A DNA stretch of 64,000 nucleotides, from positions 1 through 64,000 of the forward strand of contig JBMYXI010000002.1 of the NCBI GenBank assembly GCA_049608225.1, in the 5' to 3' direction. The notes under the pieces are model-generated. The model was not told the DNA's origin and did no database searches. It saw only the letters and a program-made list of their open reading frames with translations. Origin of the DNA: Parashewanella sp049608225. GTDB taxonomy: Bacteria; Pseudomonadota; Gammaproteobacteria; Enterobacterales; Shewanellaceae. A program made the translations under genes and the position numbers. Shown in pieces: positions 53,705-62,839 of this stretch. The stretch's first letter is position 1. Each line of letters opens with the position of its first letter.

Positions 53705-53809
53705 CGCTCGCTCTTGAATCAACGTAAATACACTTATTTAGATTAGAGTGTTAACGACTTATATATGACGAATCAGAATTTGACCATCGAGGACGCTACT
53801 ATAAGACTG

Positions 53810-53836
53810 AACACCTCTCAGATCTAAAGAGGTGTT
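53810..53836 (+). promoter_or_regulatory. Hairpin that covers the Shine-Dalgarno of the next gene
   Basis: AACACCTCT (53810-53818) pairs perfectly with AGAGGTGTT (53828-53836) around a 9 nt loop. The second arm contains the GAGG ribosome site of the gene whose ATG is at 53840. In the RNA, the ribosome site would be closed when the stem forms. Confidence 0.6.
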
Positions 53837-53839
53837 GTT

Positions 53840-54439
53840 ATGGCTGCTACTGCTACTACTACTGCTACCCAACCTTCTGAAAATCCCTCTTTAGAGGACG
53901 TAGATTATTGTCCACAAATCGTAAGAAAGCCTGACTTTTCATCTGATGTGGACATCGTGCAATTGGTCGCATTAGCAGGAGACTTAGAGCACACCTGCAC
54001 ATTTGTTTCTGATGTCAAAAAGTATGAAGATTTTTTTCACCGAAGATACAACAATAATCATACAACTGATAATTTTTGCTCATTTGCTCCCGCACCATCA
54101 TTATTGCTTAGAACAGGAAATACTGCATTTAACAATACTAACGAATATTCAAGAGGTGCTGATTTAGTACTTTACACTCTATATTCCAGTTGTTCACAAC
54201 AAAACCCTTTCTGCGTGAAAGAGAACTTTACGACTATATTAGCTGATATAAAGAATAAACATCCCACCATAGTCGAGAAGTTCTCCAATGCTGAACAACC
54301 ATGGAAAGTTGAGCATTTAAACAATGGTCAGGCATTCCAATTGCAAGCATTCGACAGCACGACTTATTTTCATGGCTTAGATGTTGGAAATGCAAGAAAA
54401 CTAGCAGATGCTTTCAAGAAATTGTTCAAAATAGAGTAG
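53840..54439 (+). CDS. Unknown protein, accessory gene
   Basis: 199 aa; not recognised. A low-complexity Ala/Thr start (MAATATTTATQPSENPS) leads into a soluble mixed alpha/beta region with seven or so Cys and several His; no signal peptide or membrane helix. The last part (FHGLDVGNARKLADAFKKLFKIE) ends in an amphipathic helix. The ATG at 53840 follows AGAGGTG, held in a hairpin. It lies in a small accessory island with the ankyrin gene, between yigB and uvrA. Binding or toxin-like roles are possible but unsupported. Confidence 0.72.
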   Translation: MAATATTTATQPSENPSLEDVDYCPQIVRKPDFSSDVDIVQLVALAGDLEHTCTFVSDVKKYEDFFHRRYNNNHTTDNFCSFAPAPSLLLRTGNTAFNNTNEYSRGADLVLYTLYSSCSQQNPFCVKENFTTILADIKNKHPTIVEKFSNAEQPWKVEHLNNGQAFQLQAFDSTTYFHGLDVGNARKLADAFKKLFKIE

Positions 54440-54645
54440 GTTGACATGAAAAACACACTGAAGGATACAGCATCATTGCTCTGCTGCCGGTATGACAGCG
54501 TCTTAACATGCTGAGATTGGACAATAAATTTTCAATAATCTCATGGTGAAGCACTGATAACGCGCTGAATTATGACGGATCAATCTAACCCTTTACCAAA
54601 AGTTGTGATTCAATACGGATAGGTGTTCGAGAAATTAAGGTCAGT

Positions 54646-55437
54646 ATGATGTTATCTGAAGTTGTTTCATTTTTACTATCACAGGATCACCCACCTGAAT
54701 ACTCCGCTTGCCCTGATACAATCACATTAACAGTAAATAAAAATGAATACGCGTTTCAGAAATACAAAGGCGTATACGTTCCCGTCAACTACCCAAAGTT
54801 CAGATTATTTCCCAATCGCCAACAACGACAACAGCTTAAAACAATTAATCACTTATATAGCCATGTTAATCGATTTACGCACTTTCACGACACAGCCATT
54901 TGTGGTGAAGCTAAGATATTAAGAAAGCTCATTGCAGCTGGACTGAAAGTCGATACTAAATCTAAAGAAGCACAAACAGCTTTACTGTATAGCATCGATA
55001 TGGATAATAAAAAATGTGTGTCTTTATTACTCCAACATGGTGCAAATACCGACATTCAATCTCCCACAGGTAGTGCCGCAATTCATCTTGCAATACATAA
55101 AAAGCACCATGATTGCTTGAAGCTTTTACTTGAAAAAGACGCAAACCCAAACCTTGAAGATGCTAGAGGGCAAACTCCCCTTCAGCTTGCGGTTTCAACC
55201 CATGACGCACGCGCTTTAAAACTCTTGCTCGCAAACCACACTCAACTAGATTTGAATGCGACAAACGGACAAGGTGAAACGGCTTGCATTCTTGCTGCTC
55301 GGCTCGGTTATTCTAAATGTTTAAACATGCTGATTGCTGCTGGTGCGGATACTTCAATACAAGATAGTAACGGTCATACAGCCTTAGACCACGCAATAAG
55401 AGAAAAACGTCAACGTTGCATTCAATACTTAAGGTGA
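54646..55437 (+). CDS. Ankyrin-repeat protein
   Basis: 263 aa. The N-terminal 85 residues are not recognised. From about 86 to 262 there are five ankyrin repeats of the standard form (e.g. QTALLYSIDMDNKKCVSLLL, SAAIHLAIHKKHHDCLKLLL, GQTPLQLAVSTHDARALKLL, HTALDHAIREKRQRCIQYLR). No signal peptide is seen, so it acts inside the cell or is exported by another route. AAGG lies 5 nt before the first ATG. Ankyrin proteins mediate protein binding; the partner is unknown. Confidence 0.88.
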   Translation: MMLSEVVSFLLSQDHPPEYSACPDTITLTVNKNEYAFQKYKGVYVPVNYPKFRLFPNRQQRQQLKTINHLYSHVNRFTHFHDTAICGEAKILRKLIAAGLKVDTKSKEAQTALLYSIDMDNKKCVSLLLQHGANTDIQSPTGSAAIHLAIHKKHHDCLKLLLEKDANPNLEDARGQTPLQLAVSTHDARALKLLLANHTQLDLNATNGQGETACILAARLGYSKCLNMLIAAGADTSIQDSNGHTALDHAIREKRQRCIQYLR

Positions 55438-55455
55438 GCAAGATAAGTTTAAAAG

Positions 55456-55492
55456 CGCTTCATGAACCAAACAAGCAACGACTCATGAAGCG
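55456..55492. terminator. Inverted repeat between the ankyrin gene and uvrA
   Basis: CGCTTCATGA (55456-55465) and TCATGAAGCG (55483-55492), 10 bp perfect stem with a 17 nt loop, bordered by A and T runs. Placed between convergent genes, it may end transcription in both directions. Confidence 0.55.
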
Positions 55493-55506
55493 ATTTTACA
55501 CTCATT

Positions 55507-58332
55507 TTATGCCAAAAGAGGTTTCAAAAAACGAGCTGTGTGTGATGTTTTATGCTGAGCTACCTCTTCTGGTGTCCCACAAGTTAGAATAGTACCACCG
55601 CCAGAGCCACCCTCTGGACCTAAATCAATGATCCAGTCTGCCGTTTTTATCACATCCAAGTTATGCTCAATCACAACTACGGTATTGCCGTGAGATTTCA
55701 GGCGATGCAGTACATCAAGCAACATTTGAATATCAGCAAAGTGTAGCCCCGTCGTCGGTTCATCAAGAATATATAAGGTTTTACCAGTATCGCGCTTAGA
55801 TAGTTCTTTGGCCAATTTCACCCGTTGGGCTTCACCGCCTGAAAGCGTGGTCGCACTTTGCCCTAAGCGAATGTAAGACAAACCTACATCCATTAAGGTT
55901 TGCAATTTACGTGAAACGGCAGGAATCGCGTCAAAGAATTGACGGGCATCTTCGACCGTCATTTGTAGCACTTCGTGAATATTTTTACCTTTATAGCGAA
56001 CTTCAAGAGTCTCACGGTTATATCGTTGCCCTTTACAAGCATCACAAGGCACATAAACGTCTGGCAAGAAATGCATTTCAACTTTGATCAAGCCATCACC
56101 TTGGCAAGCTTCACAACGGCCACCTTTGACATTGAAAGAAAAACGACCCACTTGATACCCTCGGCTGCGCGCTTCTTGGGTGCCTGCAAAAATTTCACGA
56201 ATAGGCGTGAAAATTCCTGTGTAAGTTGCGGGGTTTGAACGTGGCGTACGGCCGATTGGACTCTGATCAATATCGACCACTTTATCGCATTGCTCCATAC
56301 CTGTGATGTCATCATAAGGGGCAATTTCACCCACGGTTGCTTTATTCAGCATTTTATGGGCAATTTTATAAAAGGTATCATTGATCAAGGTTGATTTGCC
56401 CGAGCCAGACACGCCAGTTACACAAGTCATTAATCCACAAGGAATGGTCACATCAACATTCTTAAGGTTATTGCCACGGGCGCCTTTTAATTCAATTACT
56501 TGAGTTTCATCAAATGGTACGCGTTCACCTTTAACATGAATTTGTTTTTTACCTGAAAGATATTGCCCAGTAACAGAGTCTGAACAACTTAATACATCAT
56601 CTAAAGTACCGCTGGCAATGATTTCACCGCCATGCACACCTGCACCAGGGCCGATATCAATCACATGATCAGCCATGCGGATTGCATCCTCATCATGCTC
56701 GACAACAATCACAGTATTACCCAAATCACGTAAATGCTTTAAGGTATTTAGTAAGCGTTCATTATCCCGTTGATGTAAACCAATTGACGGTTCATCAAGC
56801 ACGTACATCACCCCAACTAAGCCTGCACCAATCTGACTAGCAAGCCGAATACGTTGTGCTTCTCCACCAGACAAGGTTTCAGCACTGCGCGACAAGTTTA
56901 AGTAGTTCAAACCAACGTTCACAAGAAAACCTAAACGTTCACCGATCTCTTTTAAGATTTTTTCGGCGATTTTTGCTTTTTGACCACTAAAGGTTAACTG
57001 ATTAAAGTATTCTGCTGCTTCACCAATTGACCATGTGGTTAACATTGGTAAGTTAACTTGATCAATAAATACATTGCGTGCTTCTTCTTTTAACCGAGAG
57101 CCATCACAACTCTGGCAAGGCTGGGTGTTGATAAATTTGGTCAATTCTTCGCGCACCGAGTTACTTTCTGTCTCACGGTAACGTCTATCCATGTTATTAA
57201 GAATGCCTTCAAATGGATGAGTTCTTAATACCACGTCGCCTTTATCGTTAATGTATTTAAACTCAATCTTGGTGCGACCAGAGCCATAAAACACGATTTT
57301 TTGTGTTTTTTCATCTAATTGCTGAAATGGTGTTTCAACATCAAAGCCATAATGATCAGCTAGTGACTTGAGCATTTGGAAGTAATAGAAGTTACGTCTA
57401 TCCCAACCACGTATTGCGCCGCCCGCCAGTGATAATTCACCGTTGATCACCACGCGTTCAGGGTCGAAAAATTGCTGAACGCCTAAACCGTCACAAGTGC
57501 CACACGCACCAGCAGGGTTATTAAAGGAGAAGATTCGTGGCTCCAATTCTGTCATGGAATAGCCACAATGCGGACAAGCAAAATTAGCGGAAAAGATCAG
57601 TGGCTCTTGCTCAGACTCTTCTATGGGCACCACGATCGCTAATCCACCAGAAAGCTCTAATGCAGTTTCGAAAGATTCAGCTAATCGTTGCTTGATATCA
57701 TCGCGGACTTTAAAGCGATCCACCACTACTTCAATGGTATGTTTGACATGAAGATCTAAGGTTGGTGGATCGGATAAGTCACAGACATCACCATCGATAC
57801 GTGCACGTACATAACCTTGAGCAGCAAGGCTTTCTAACAGTTTTACGTGCTCGCCCTTACGGCCATTAACTACTGGTGCCAACAGCATTTGTCGGCTGCC
57901 TTCAGGCAATTCCACCACTTTATCAACCATTTGGCTAACAGTTTGTGCCGCTAAAGCCACACCATGTGTTGGGCAACGCGGTTCGCCCACGCGCGCATAT
58001 AGCAAACGCAAGTAATCGTAAATTTCAGTAATAGTACCCACAGTTGAACGTGGATTGTGCGATGTGGATTTTTGTTCAATAGAAATCGCAGGACTTAAAC
58101 CTTCAATGTGATCAACGTCCGGTTTTTCCATTAAGCTTAAAAACTGACGCGCATAAGCCGACAATGACTCAACATAACGTCTTTGTCCTTCGGCATATAA
58201 GGTATCAAAAGCCAGTGATGATTTGCCCGATCCCGACAAACCTGTTATCACAATCAGTTCGTCTCGAGGAATGGTTAAGCTGATGTTTTTAAGATTATGT
58301 GTCCGTGCACCGCGTATTTCTATTTTATCCAT
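55507..58332 (-). CDS. uvrA: Excinuclease ABC subunit A (UvrA)
   Basis: 941 aa. Two ABC ATPase halves: Walker A GLSGSGKSSLAF (about 31-42) and GVSGSGKSTLIN (about 641-652), each with a signature LSGGEAQR. Zinc sites CPHCGYS...CGTCDG and CEACQGDG...CDACKG. Damage recognition in nucleotide excision repair. I see no LexA box in the first 150 bp upstream, although E. coli uvrA has one. Confidence 0.98.
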   Translation of the reverse strand: MDKIEIRGARTHNLKNISLTIPRDELIVITGLSGSGKSSLAFDTLYAEGQRRYVESLSAYARQFLSLMEKPDVDHIEGLSPAISIEQKSTSHNPRSTVGTITEIYDYLRLLYARVGEPRCPTHGVALAAQTVSQMVDKVVELPEGSRQMLLAPVVNGRKGEHVKLLESLAAQGYVRARIDGDVCDLSDPPTLDLHVKHTIEVVVDRFKVRDDIKQRLAESFETALELSGGLAIVVPIEESEQEPLIFSANFACPHCGYSMTELEPRIFSFNNPAGACGTCDGLGVQQFFDPERVVINGELSLAGGAIRGWDRRNFYYFQMLKSLADHYGFDVETPFQQLDEKTQKIVFYGSGRTKIEFKYINDKGDVVLRTHPFEGILNNMDRRYRETESNSVREELTKFINTQPCQSCDGSRLKEEARNVFIDQVNLPMLTTWSIGEAAEYFNQLTFSGQKAKIAEKILKEIGERLGFLVNVGLNYLNLSRSAETLSGGEAQRIRLASQIGAGLVGVMYVLDEPSIGLHQRDNERLLNTLKHLRDLGNTVIVVEHDEDAIRMADHVIDIGPGAGVHGGEIIASGTLDDVLSCSDSVTGQYLSGKKQIHVKGERVPFDETQVIELKGARGNNLKNVDVTIPCGLMTCVTGVSGSGKSTLINDTFYKIAHKMLNKATVGEIAPYDDITGMEQCDKVVDIDQSPIGRTPRSNPATYTGIFTPIREIFAGTQEARSRGYQVGRFSFNVKGGRCEACQGDGLIKVEMHFLPDVYVPCDACKGQRYNRETLEVRYKGKNIHEVLQMTVEDARQFFDAIPAVSRKLQTLMDVGLSYIRLGQSATTLSGGEAQRVKLAKELSKRDTGKTLYILDEPTTGLHFADIQMLLDVLHRLKSHGNTVVVIEHNLDVIKTADWIIDLGPEGGSGGGTILTCGTPEEVAQHKTSHTARFLKPLLA

Positions 58333-58546
58333 CTAACTGCATACCACTGAAATAAAAGAATCCTATTATGCCTATACCTGTGAATAATGAAAACGCTTAA
58401 ACATCATATCCTTTCAAGAAGCAGCAGTAAGTTGGTCTATTCTTAAATTAACCAATGTTATTTTGTAATAAATATTTAGTCCCATGGTAACCCAAACGTC
58501 ATATCTATTGACTAAATTTCAACCTGAAGATGGTGGGGGAAAACAT

Positions 58547-59062
58547 ATGCTCAACATTATCAGTGAATTAGATATTCGTGGCTTCAATCGAGTGATCAAT
58601 TGGACTCAGGTATACAAACTAAATCACCTTGCCAGACGGATATCATCATCTGGTGACGGTCATTTATATGGTTTATTTGCTGTGGTTTGTCTAATTTCTC
58701 ACCCAAAAGGTCAGTATTTATTTAACTTGTTATTAATGAGTTTTTTAATTGAACTGCCTTTGTATTTATTACTGAAAAATACCATTAGACGGGTTCGCCC
58801 CTGCCATGCTGTTACTGGTATACAGGCTAAGTTTGAGCCTTCCGATAAGTTTAGTTTACCTTCAGGACACACTGCGGCAGCGTTTGTAATGGCAACCGCT
58901 GTTTTTAGTGTATTACCTTTAGTGGGTTCACTATTTTTCATTTGGGCAAGCGGTATTGGTATTTCAAGAGTTGCGTTAGCGGTGCACTATCCCACCGATA
59001 TTATCGCTGGTGTAGGGTTAGGAATGACATCAGTATTTTTAGCGATAACTTATATTCATTAA
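58547..59062 (+). CDS. PAP2 family phosphatase (inner membrane)
   Basis: 171 aa from the ATG at 58547, chosen because GGGGGA lies 6 nt upstream. Three PAP2 motifs: KNTIRRVRP, LPSGHTAAAF and SRVALAVHYPTD, with catalytic His residues intact. Several membrane helices. Likely removes phosphate from a lipid pyrophosphate such as undecaprenyl-PP or from phosphatidate. It is 8 nt before a glycosyltransferase gene, so the two probably work on the same lipid. Confidence 0.9.
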   Translation: MLNIISELDIRGFNRVINWTQVYKLNHLARRISSSGDGHLYGLFAVVCLISHPKGQYLFNLLLMSFLIELPLYLLLKNTIRRVRPCHAVTGIQAKFEPSDKFSLPSGHTAAAFVMATAVFSVLPLVGSLFFIWASGIGISRVALAVHYPTDIIAGVGLGMTSVFLAITYIH

Positions 59063-59070
59063 GGTAAACA

Positions 59071-60111
59071 ATGCGTATTTTATACGGAGTTCAAGGTACT
59101 GGAAATGGCCATATTTGCCGAAGTCGCCTTATGGCTAAAGCACTAAAACAAGCAAATGTTGAAGTCGACTACCTATTCAGTGGGCGTGAAGCCGATCAAT
59201 ATTTTGCCATGGAAGATTTCGGTGATTACCAGCTAAAAAGTGGTGTCACAATCGTCAGTAATGCTGGCAAGGTAGAGGTTGCAAAAACACTAAGACGTAA
59301 CTTTTCTTCGGCTTTTTTTTCAGATATTCGCAACTTAGATTTATCAAATTACGATTTAGTCTTAAACGATTATGAACCCATCACCGCATGGGCTGCACGT
59401 AGGCAAAAAGTACCCTCTATCGGCATCAGTCATCAAGCGGCCTTATTACACTCTGTACCCAAAGTCGGCGTTGGCTTTATGCAAAATTTATTATTGGAGA
59501 AAATGGCACCTGTTGATGTTTCTTTAGGTTGCCATTGGCATCACTTTGGTTGCCCGATAATACCGCCATTTGTCGACGAAGATGCCGTCAATGTAGAATA
59601 TTCTCATAAGGTTATTGTTTACCTACCTTTTGAAGCTCCAGATCAAATAGTGCAATTTCTTAATGATCATAATGACTATCAGTTTCTTGTTTATCATGGG
59701 CAAAAACCAACTGTCGAGCTACCTGAGCACGTCGTTTGGCACGGATTCGATCGCACTGGTTTTAAACAAAATTTAACCGCTTGTGGTGGTGTAATTTGTA
59801 ATGCAGGATTTGAATTAGTCAGCGAAGCACTGACACTCGGTAAACGAATTTTAGTTAAACCTTTGCTAGGTCAATTTGAGCAACTCTCGAACATGGCTGC
59901 GCTGCAATTACTTGCTGCAGCAGATTCAATGATGACCTTAGATAAATCGGCCTTAACTCGCTGGCTAAAAATACCTCAACCAGAAACCGTTGAATACCCA
60001 GACGTGGCAACATCTGTAGTTAACTGGATCAAGCAAGGTCAGTGGCAAGATAAACAAACGCTTAGCGATGAACTTTGGCAACAAGCTAAATTACCTGCAA
60101 GTTGGCGTTGA
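59071..60111 (+). CDS. MJ1255/VC2487 family glycosyltransferase
   Basis: 346 aa, GT-B type fold. ILYGVQGTGNGHICRSRLMAKAL (3-25) is the family mark, and CNAGFELVSEALTLGKRILVKPL (about 250-272) is the sugar-nucleotide side. Substrates are not known. It is paired with the PAP2 gene; lipid-linked sugar transfer is a fair guess (inference). Confidence 0.9.
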   Translation: MRILYGVQGTGNGHICRSRLMAKALKQANVEVDYLFSGREADQYFAMEDFGDYQLKSGVTIVSNAGKVEVAKTLRRNFSSAFFSDIRNLDLSNYDLVLNDYEPITAWAARRQKVPSIGISHQAALLHSVPKVGVGFMQNLLLEKMAPVDVSLGCHWHHFGCPIIPPFVDEDAVNVEYSHKVIVYLPFEAPDQIVQFLNDHNDYQFLVYHGQKPTVELPEHVVWHGFDRTGFKQNLTACGGVICNAGFELVSEALTLGKRILVKPLLGQFEQLSNMAALQLLAAADSMMTLDKSALTRWLKIPQPETVEYPDVATSVVNWIKQGQWQDKQTLSDELWQQAKLPASWR

Positions 60112-60118
60112 CTATAAT

Positions 60119-60559
60119 TTACAGCGCCAATTTGTCGATCGCTGCTTGCAGCGCAAATTGGTAACCCTGTGCACCTAAACCACAAATAACTCCAACCGCT
60201 TTATCTGACAAGTAAGAGTGCTGACGAAACGGCTCTCTTGCGTGAATATTAGATAAATGCACTTCGATAAAAGGGATCGCGACCCCAAGCAATGCATCTC
60301 TTAACGCAATACTTGTATGGGTAAATGCTGCAGGATTGATGATAATGAAATCAGCATCAGTTTGATGAACTGCCTCTATTAGTTCATGTTCGGCATTGGA
60401 CTGCAAGTGTTGTAACTTTATGCCCATAGATTTTGCTTGTTTAGATACATCATCAACAAGCTCAGCTAAGGTTTGATGACCATAAACATCAGGTTCACGG
60501 CGACCTAATAAATTTAAGTTTGGTCCATTTAACAGTAGTATTTTATGTTGTTTCGCCAT
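60119..60559 (-). CDS. aroQ: 3-dehydroquinate dehydratase, type II
   Basis: 146 aa from the ATG at 60559. LLLNGPNLNLLGRREPDVYG with the catalytic Tyr in VYG, HLQSNAEHELI, NPAAFTHTSIALRDAL, and HLSNIHAREPFRQHSYLS. Third step of the shikimate pathway. It is convergent with the glycosyltransferase gene. No accBC genes follow. Confidence 0.97.
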   Translation of the reverse strand: MAKQHKILLLNGPNLNLLGRREPDVYGHQTLAELVDDVSKQAKSMGIKLQHLQSNAEHELIEAVHQTDADFIIINPAAFTHTSIALRDALLGVAIPFIEVHLSNIHAREPFRQHSYLSDKAVGVICGLGAQGYQFALQAAIDKLAL

Positions 60560-60621
60560 GCTGAGAAGTACCTTAACCATGAGTATCAGAACAGCATAAC
60601 GAAAACTAACCGTTTTGCAAA

Positions 60622-61245
60622 TTAGGCCGCTTGTTTGCGTTGCTGACTAACGCTACTAACAAACATAGGTCGGGATTTTATCAGCTTCTTCATTTCAATC
60701 TCTGACGGCGTTCCTGACGGTAACTTTAATGTCGCTCGATTTAGCTGTGATCTGGCTGGCATTGAAATTTTAAACTCAGCCGTGGGCCCTTGAATAGCAT
60801 AGTGTTTTTCATTACCTATGCATTCGATGATGTGATTATCCAATAAACTTTTTACAGCGATATCGTCTTTAGGCAAGGTTAAGATCGCGCTGCTTTGCAA
60901 AAAGAACTCTCGTAACACTGCGCGTTCTGCTGGATCGAGTAACTTTACTTTTGATTCAACTAACTCAGTGATCTTTTTATTGCGGTAATGCTGGATCGCA
61001 AGATCTAATAAATGATCGCACATGCGGCTAACAAAATAGGCACTGGCAATGATCAAACCTAAACCAATAAAGTGAATATTCTGACTATGTAATGCCGTTA
61101 AACCTAATGTTTCCAGTAATGAACTCGGCATAAACAATAAGCTGCTACTGCAAATAATCAACCAAAGCATTGACTTAAACAACCATTGCTTTGGCGTAAA
61201 ATATTTTTGGCTCATATCTAAACATGATTTAATGGCTAACTTCAT
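60622..61245 (-). CDS. SieB-like (superinfection exclusion B) membrane protein
   Basis: 207 aa from the ATG at 61245. Two membrane helices (about 26-45 and 57-77), then a cytoplasmic domain with LLDPAERAVLREFFLQSSAILTLPKDD, which resembles the SieB family of phage P22/lambda superinfection exclusion proteins. Chromosomal relatives occur in marine gammaproteobacteria without a nearby prophage, as here. The family call is by eye; a phage-defence role is not shown. Confidence 0.6.
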   Translation of the reverse strand: MKLAIKSCLDMSQKYFTPKQWLFKSMLWLIICSSSLLFMPSSLLETLGLTALHSQNIHFIGLGLIIASAYFVSRMCDHLLDLAIQHYRNKKITELVESKVKLLDPAERAVLREFFLQSSAILTLPKDDIAVKSLLDNHIIECIGNEKHYAIQGPTAEFKISMPARSQLNRATLKLPSGTPSEIEMKKLIKSRPMFVSSVSQQRKQAA

Positions 61246-61315
61246 TTTTGTATCCAAGCGTCAGAATTTTTACTCTGATCATTGAAAAGCAAAAACAATG
61301 CCAGTTAATGTTAGA

Positions 61316-62134
61316 TTACGCCTTTGCTGCTAGCCTTTTTAAAACCCGAGCAACCGCCACAAAACCGAAGCCACCCGTTACCATAGTCACAGCGCCAAAA
61401 CCTGAGGCACAATCCATTCTCATATTGCCATCCGAATTCGCTTTACTGTGACACACTTCACCATCAGTTTGCGGATACACCAGTTGCTCGGTGGAAAACA
61501 CGGCATCAATACTGAATCGGCGTTGCAGATTTTTAGAAAAGCCATATTCTCGTCTCAATATGTTTCTGACTTTCGCCAGTAGAGGATCTTGATAAGTTTT
61601 CGCTAAATCACTGAGTTGGATTTGAGTTGGATCAGTCTGCCCTCCCGCACCACCGACAGTCACAATTGACAACTTGTTGCGTTTACACCAAGCAATTAAC
61701 GCTGCTTTTTGCTTAACAGCGTCAATACAATCCACTACATAATCAATATCACCGCCATTTTTTGACGACGGTAAATAATCGCCCAAATTATCTAGCGTAA
61801 TAAAGTCTTCAACTTCATTAAGCTTGATTTCTGGATTGATGGACTTGAGTCGCTTAGCCATCACTTCAACTTTCGACTGACCGATAGTCTGAGCGCTCGC
61901 ATGGATTTGCCGATTGGTATTGGTGACACAAATATCGTCAAGATCGATCAAAGTGATCTTTCCGATCCCAGAACGCGCTAATGACTCCGCCACCCAAGTC
62001 CCGACGCCTCCAATTCCGATAACTACCACATGTGACTGACTGAACTTATGTAACGCTTTTTGACCATAAAGGCGACCGATACCACCAAAACGTTGCAGAT
62101 AGCTATCAGATAATGTGTCTTGTGTTTGCGACAT
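61316..62134 (-). CDS. tcdA: tRNA threonylcarbamoyladenosine dehydratase TcdA
   Basis: 272 aa, ThiF/E1-like. VVIGIGGVGTWVAESLARSGIGKITLIDLDDI holds the ATP site, then NTNRQIHA and YVVDCIDAVKQKAALI. The C-terminal helix GFGFVAVARVLKRLA is the membrane-associated tail of the TcdA family. Makes cyclic t6A37 in tRNA. Confidence 0.95.
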   Translation of the reverse strand: MSQTQDTLSDSYLQRFGGIGRLYGQKALHKFSQSHVVVIGIGGVGTWVAESLARSGIGKITLIDLDDICVTNTNRQIHASAQTIGQSKVEVMAKRLKSINPEIKLNEVEDFITLDNLGDYLPSSKNGGDIDYVVDCIDAVKQKAALIAWCKRNKLSIVTVGGAGGQTDPTQIQLSDLAKTYQDPLLAKVRNILRREYGFSKNLQRRFSIDAVFSTEQLVYPQTDGEVCHSKANSDGNMRMDCASGFGAVTMVTGGFGFVAVARVLKRLAAKA

Positions 62135-62265
62135 TCAATTTACTTATAACAAGAAATAATGACCGCATTTTAACTCAGCTACTTAAACACACAAAGGTAA
62201 GTTTGAGTTCAGGTTTTGTGCATTAGCATGTAACTGACTTTTTAAATAAATGCTAAAGTACGCTT

Positions 62266-62778
62266 ATGACTAATGCACCAACAGCGCCTGCGCAGGTAAG
62301 AGATCCGATCCTCCATTATTGGAACACTAAGGCATTACCCAATTTACGTGATAATTCATATATTCAAAATTTCTTGGTTTCTGCGATTATTTGCAGTGAC
62401 AAGATTGGCTTGAGAGGACTAATATATTCGCCAATTGCTGCAACAGCAGTCTCTTTGGCTCAATTTTTGTCATACAAGTCATTAATGCATATGGGCACGT
62501 CACAGTCAAAAGCCGTTGCATATTCAAATAAGGTAAGAGAGTTAAGTTTAGTATGTAGTGTTGGTTTTCTTTGTTTAAAAAAAGCGAACGCGGATAACAT
62601 AATGATTTTTAGCGTGAGTGCAGGTGTGCTTGGCGCAGTGCTGGCGCCGAAGTTAATAGAACCACTCTCAAAGAAAGCTAACTTGCCACAGATATCATCC
62701 AATATCAGTACGATAATCGGCACAGGTCTCGCTCTGTTTGTCTCCGACTTATTATTGCATTTCTTTGTCAAAGCTTAA
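62266..62778 (+). CDS. Unknown membrane protein
   Basis: 170 aa; not recognised. Polar N-terminus (about 30 aa), then hydrophobic stretches at about 37-66, 92-102, 113-130 and 148-166, separated by short basic loops (KVRELSLV, LSKKANLP). It could be a small polytopic membrane protein. It is alone, divergent from tcdA, and ends 61 bp before the MITE-like element. Codon use looks like that of its neighbours. Confidence 0.65.
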   Translation: MTNAPTAPAQVRDPILHYWNTKALPNLRDNSYIQNFLVSAIICSDKIGLRGLIYSPIAATAVSLAQFLSYKSLMHMGTSQSKAVAYSNKVRELSLVCSVGFLCLKKANADNIMIFSVSAGVLGAVLAPKLIEPLSKKANLPQISSNISTIIGTGLALFVSDLLLHFFVKA

Positions 62779-62839
62779 ATAAGAATAGACTCCATAAAAG
62801 TCAAGAGGACAAATTCAACCTGAAAAATTTTATCGCATT

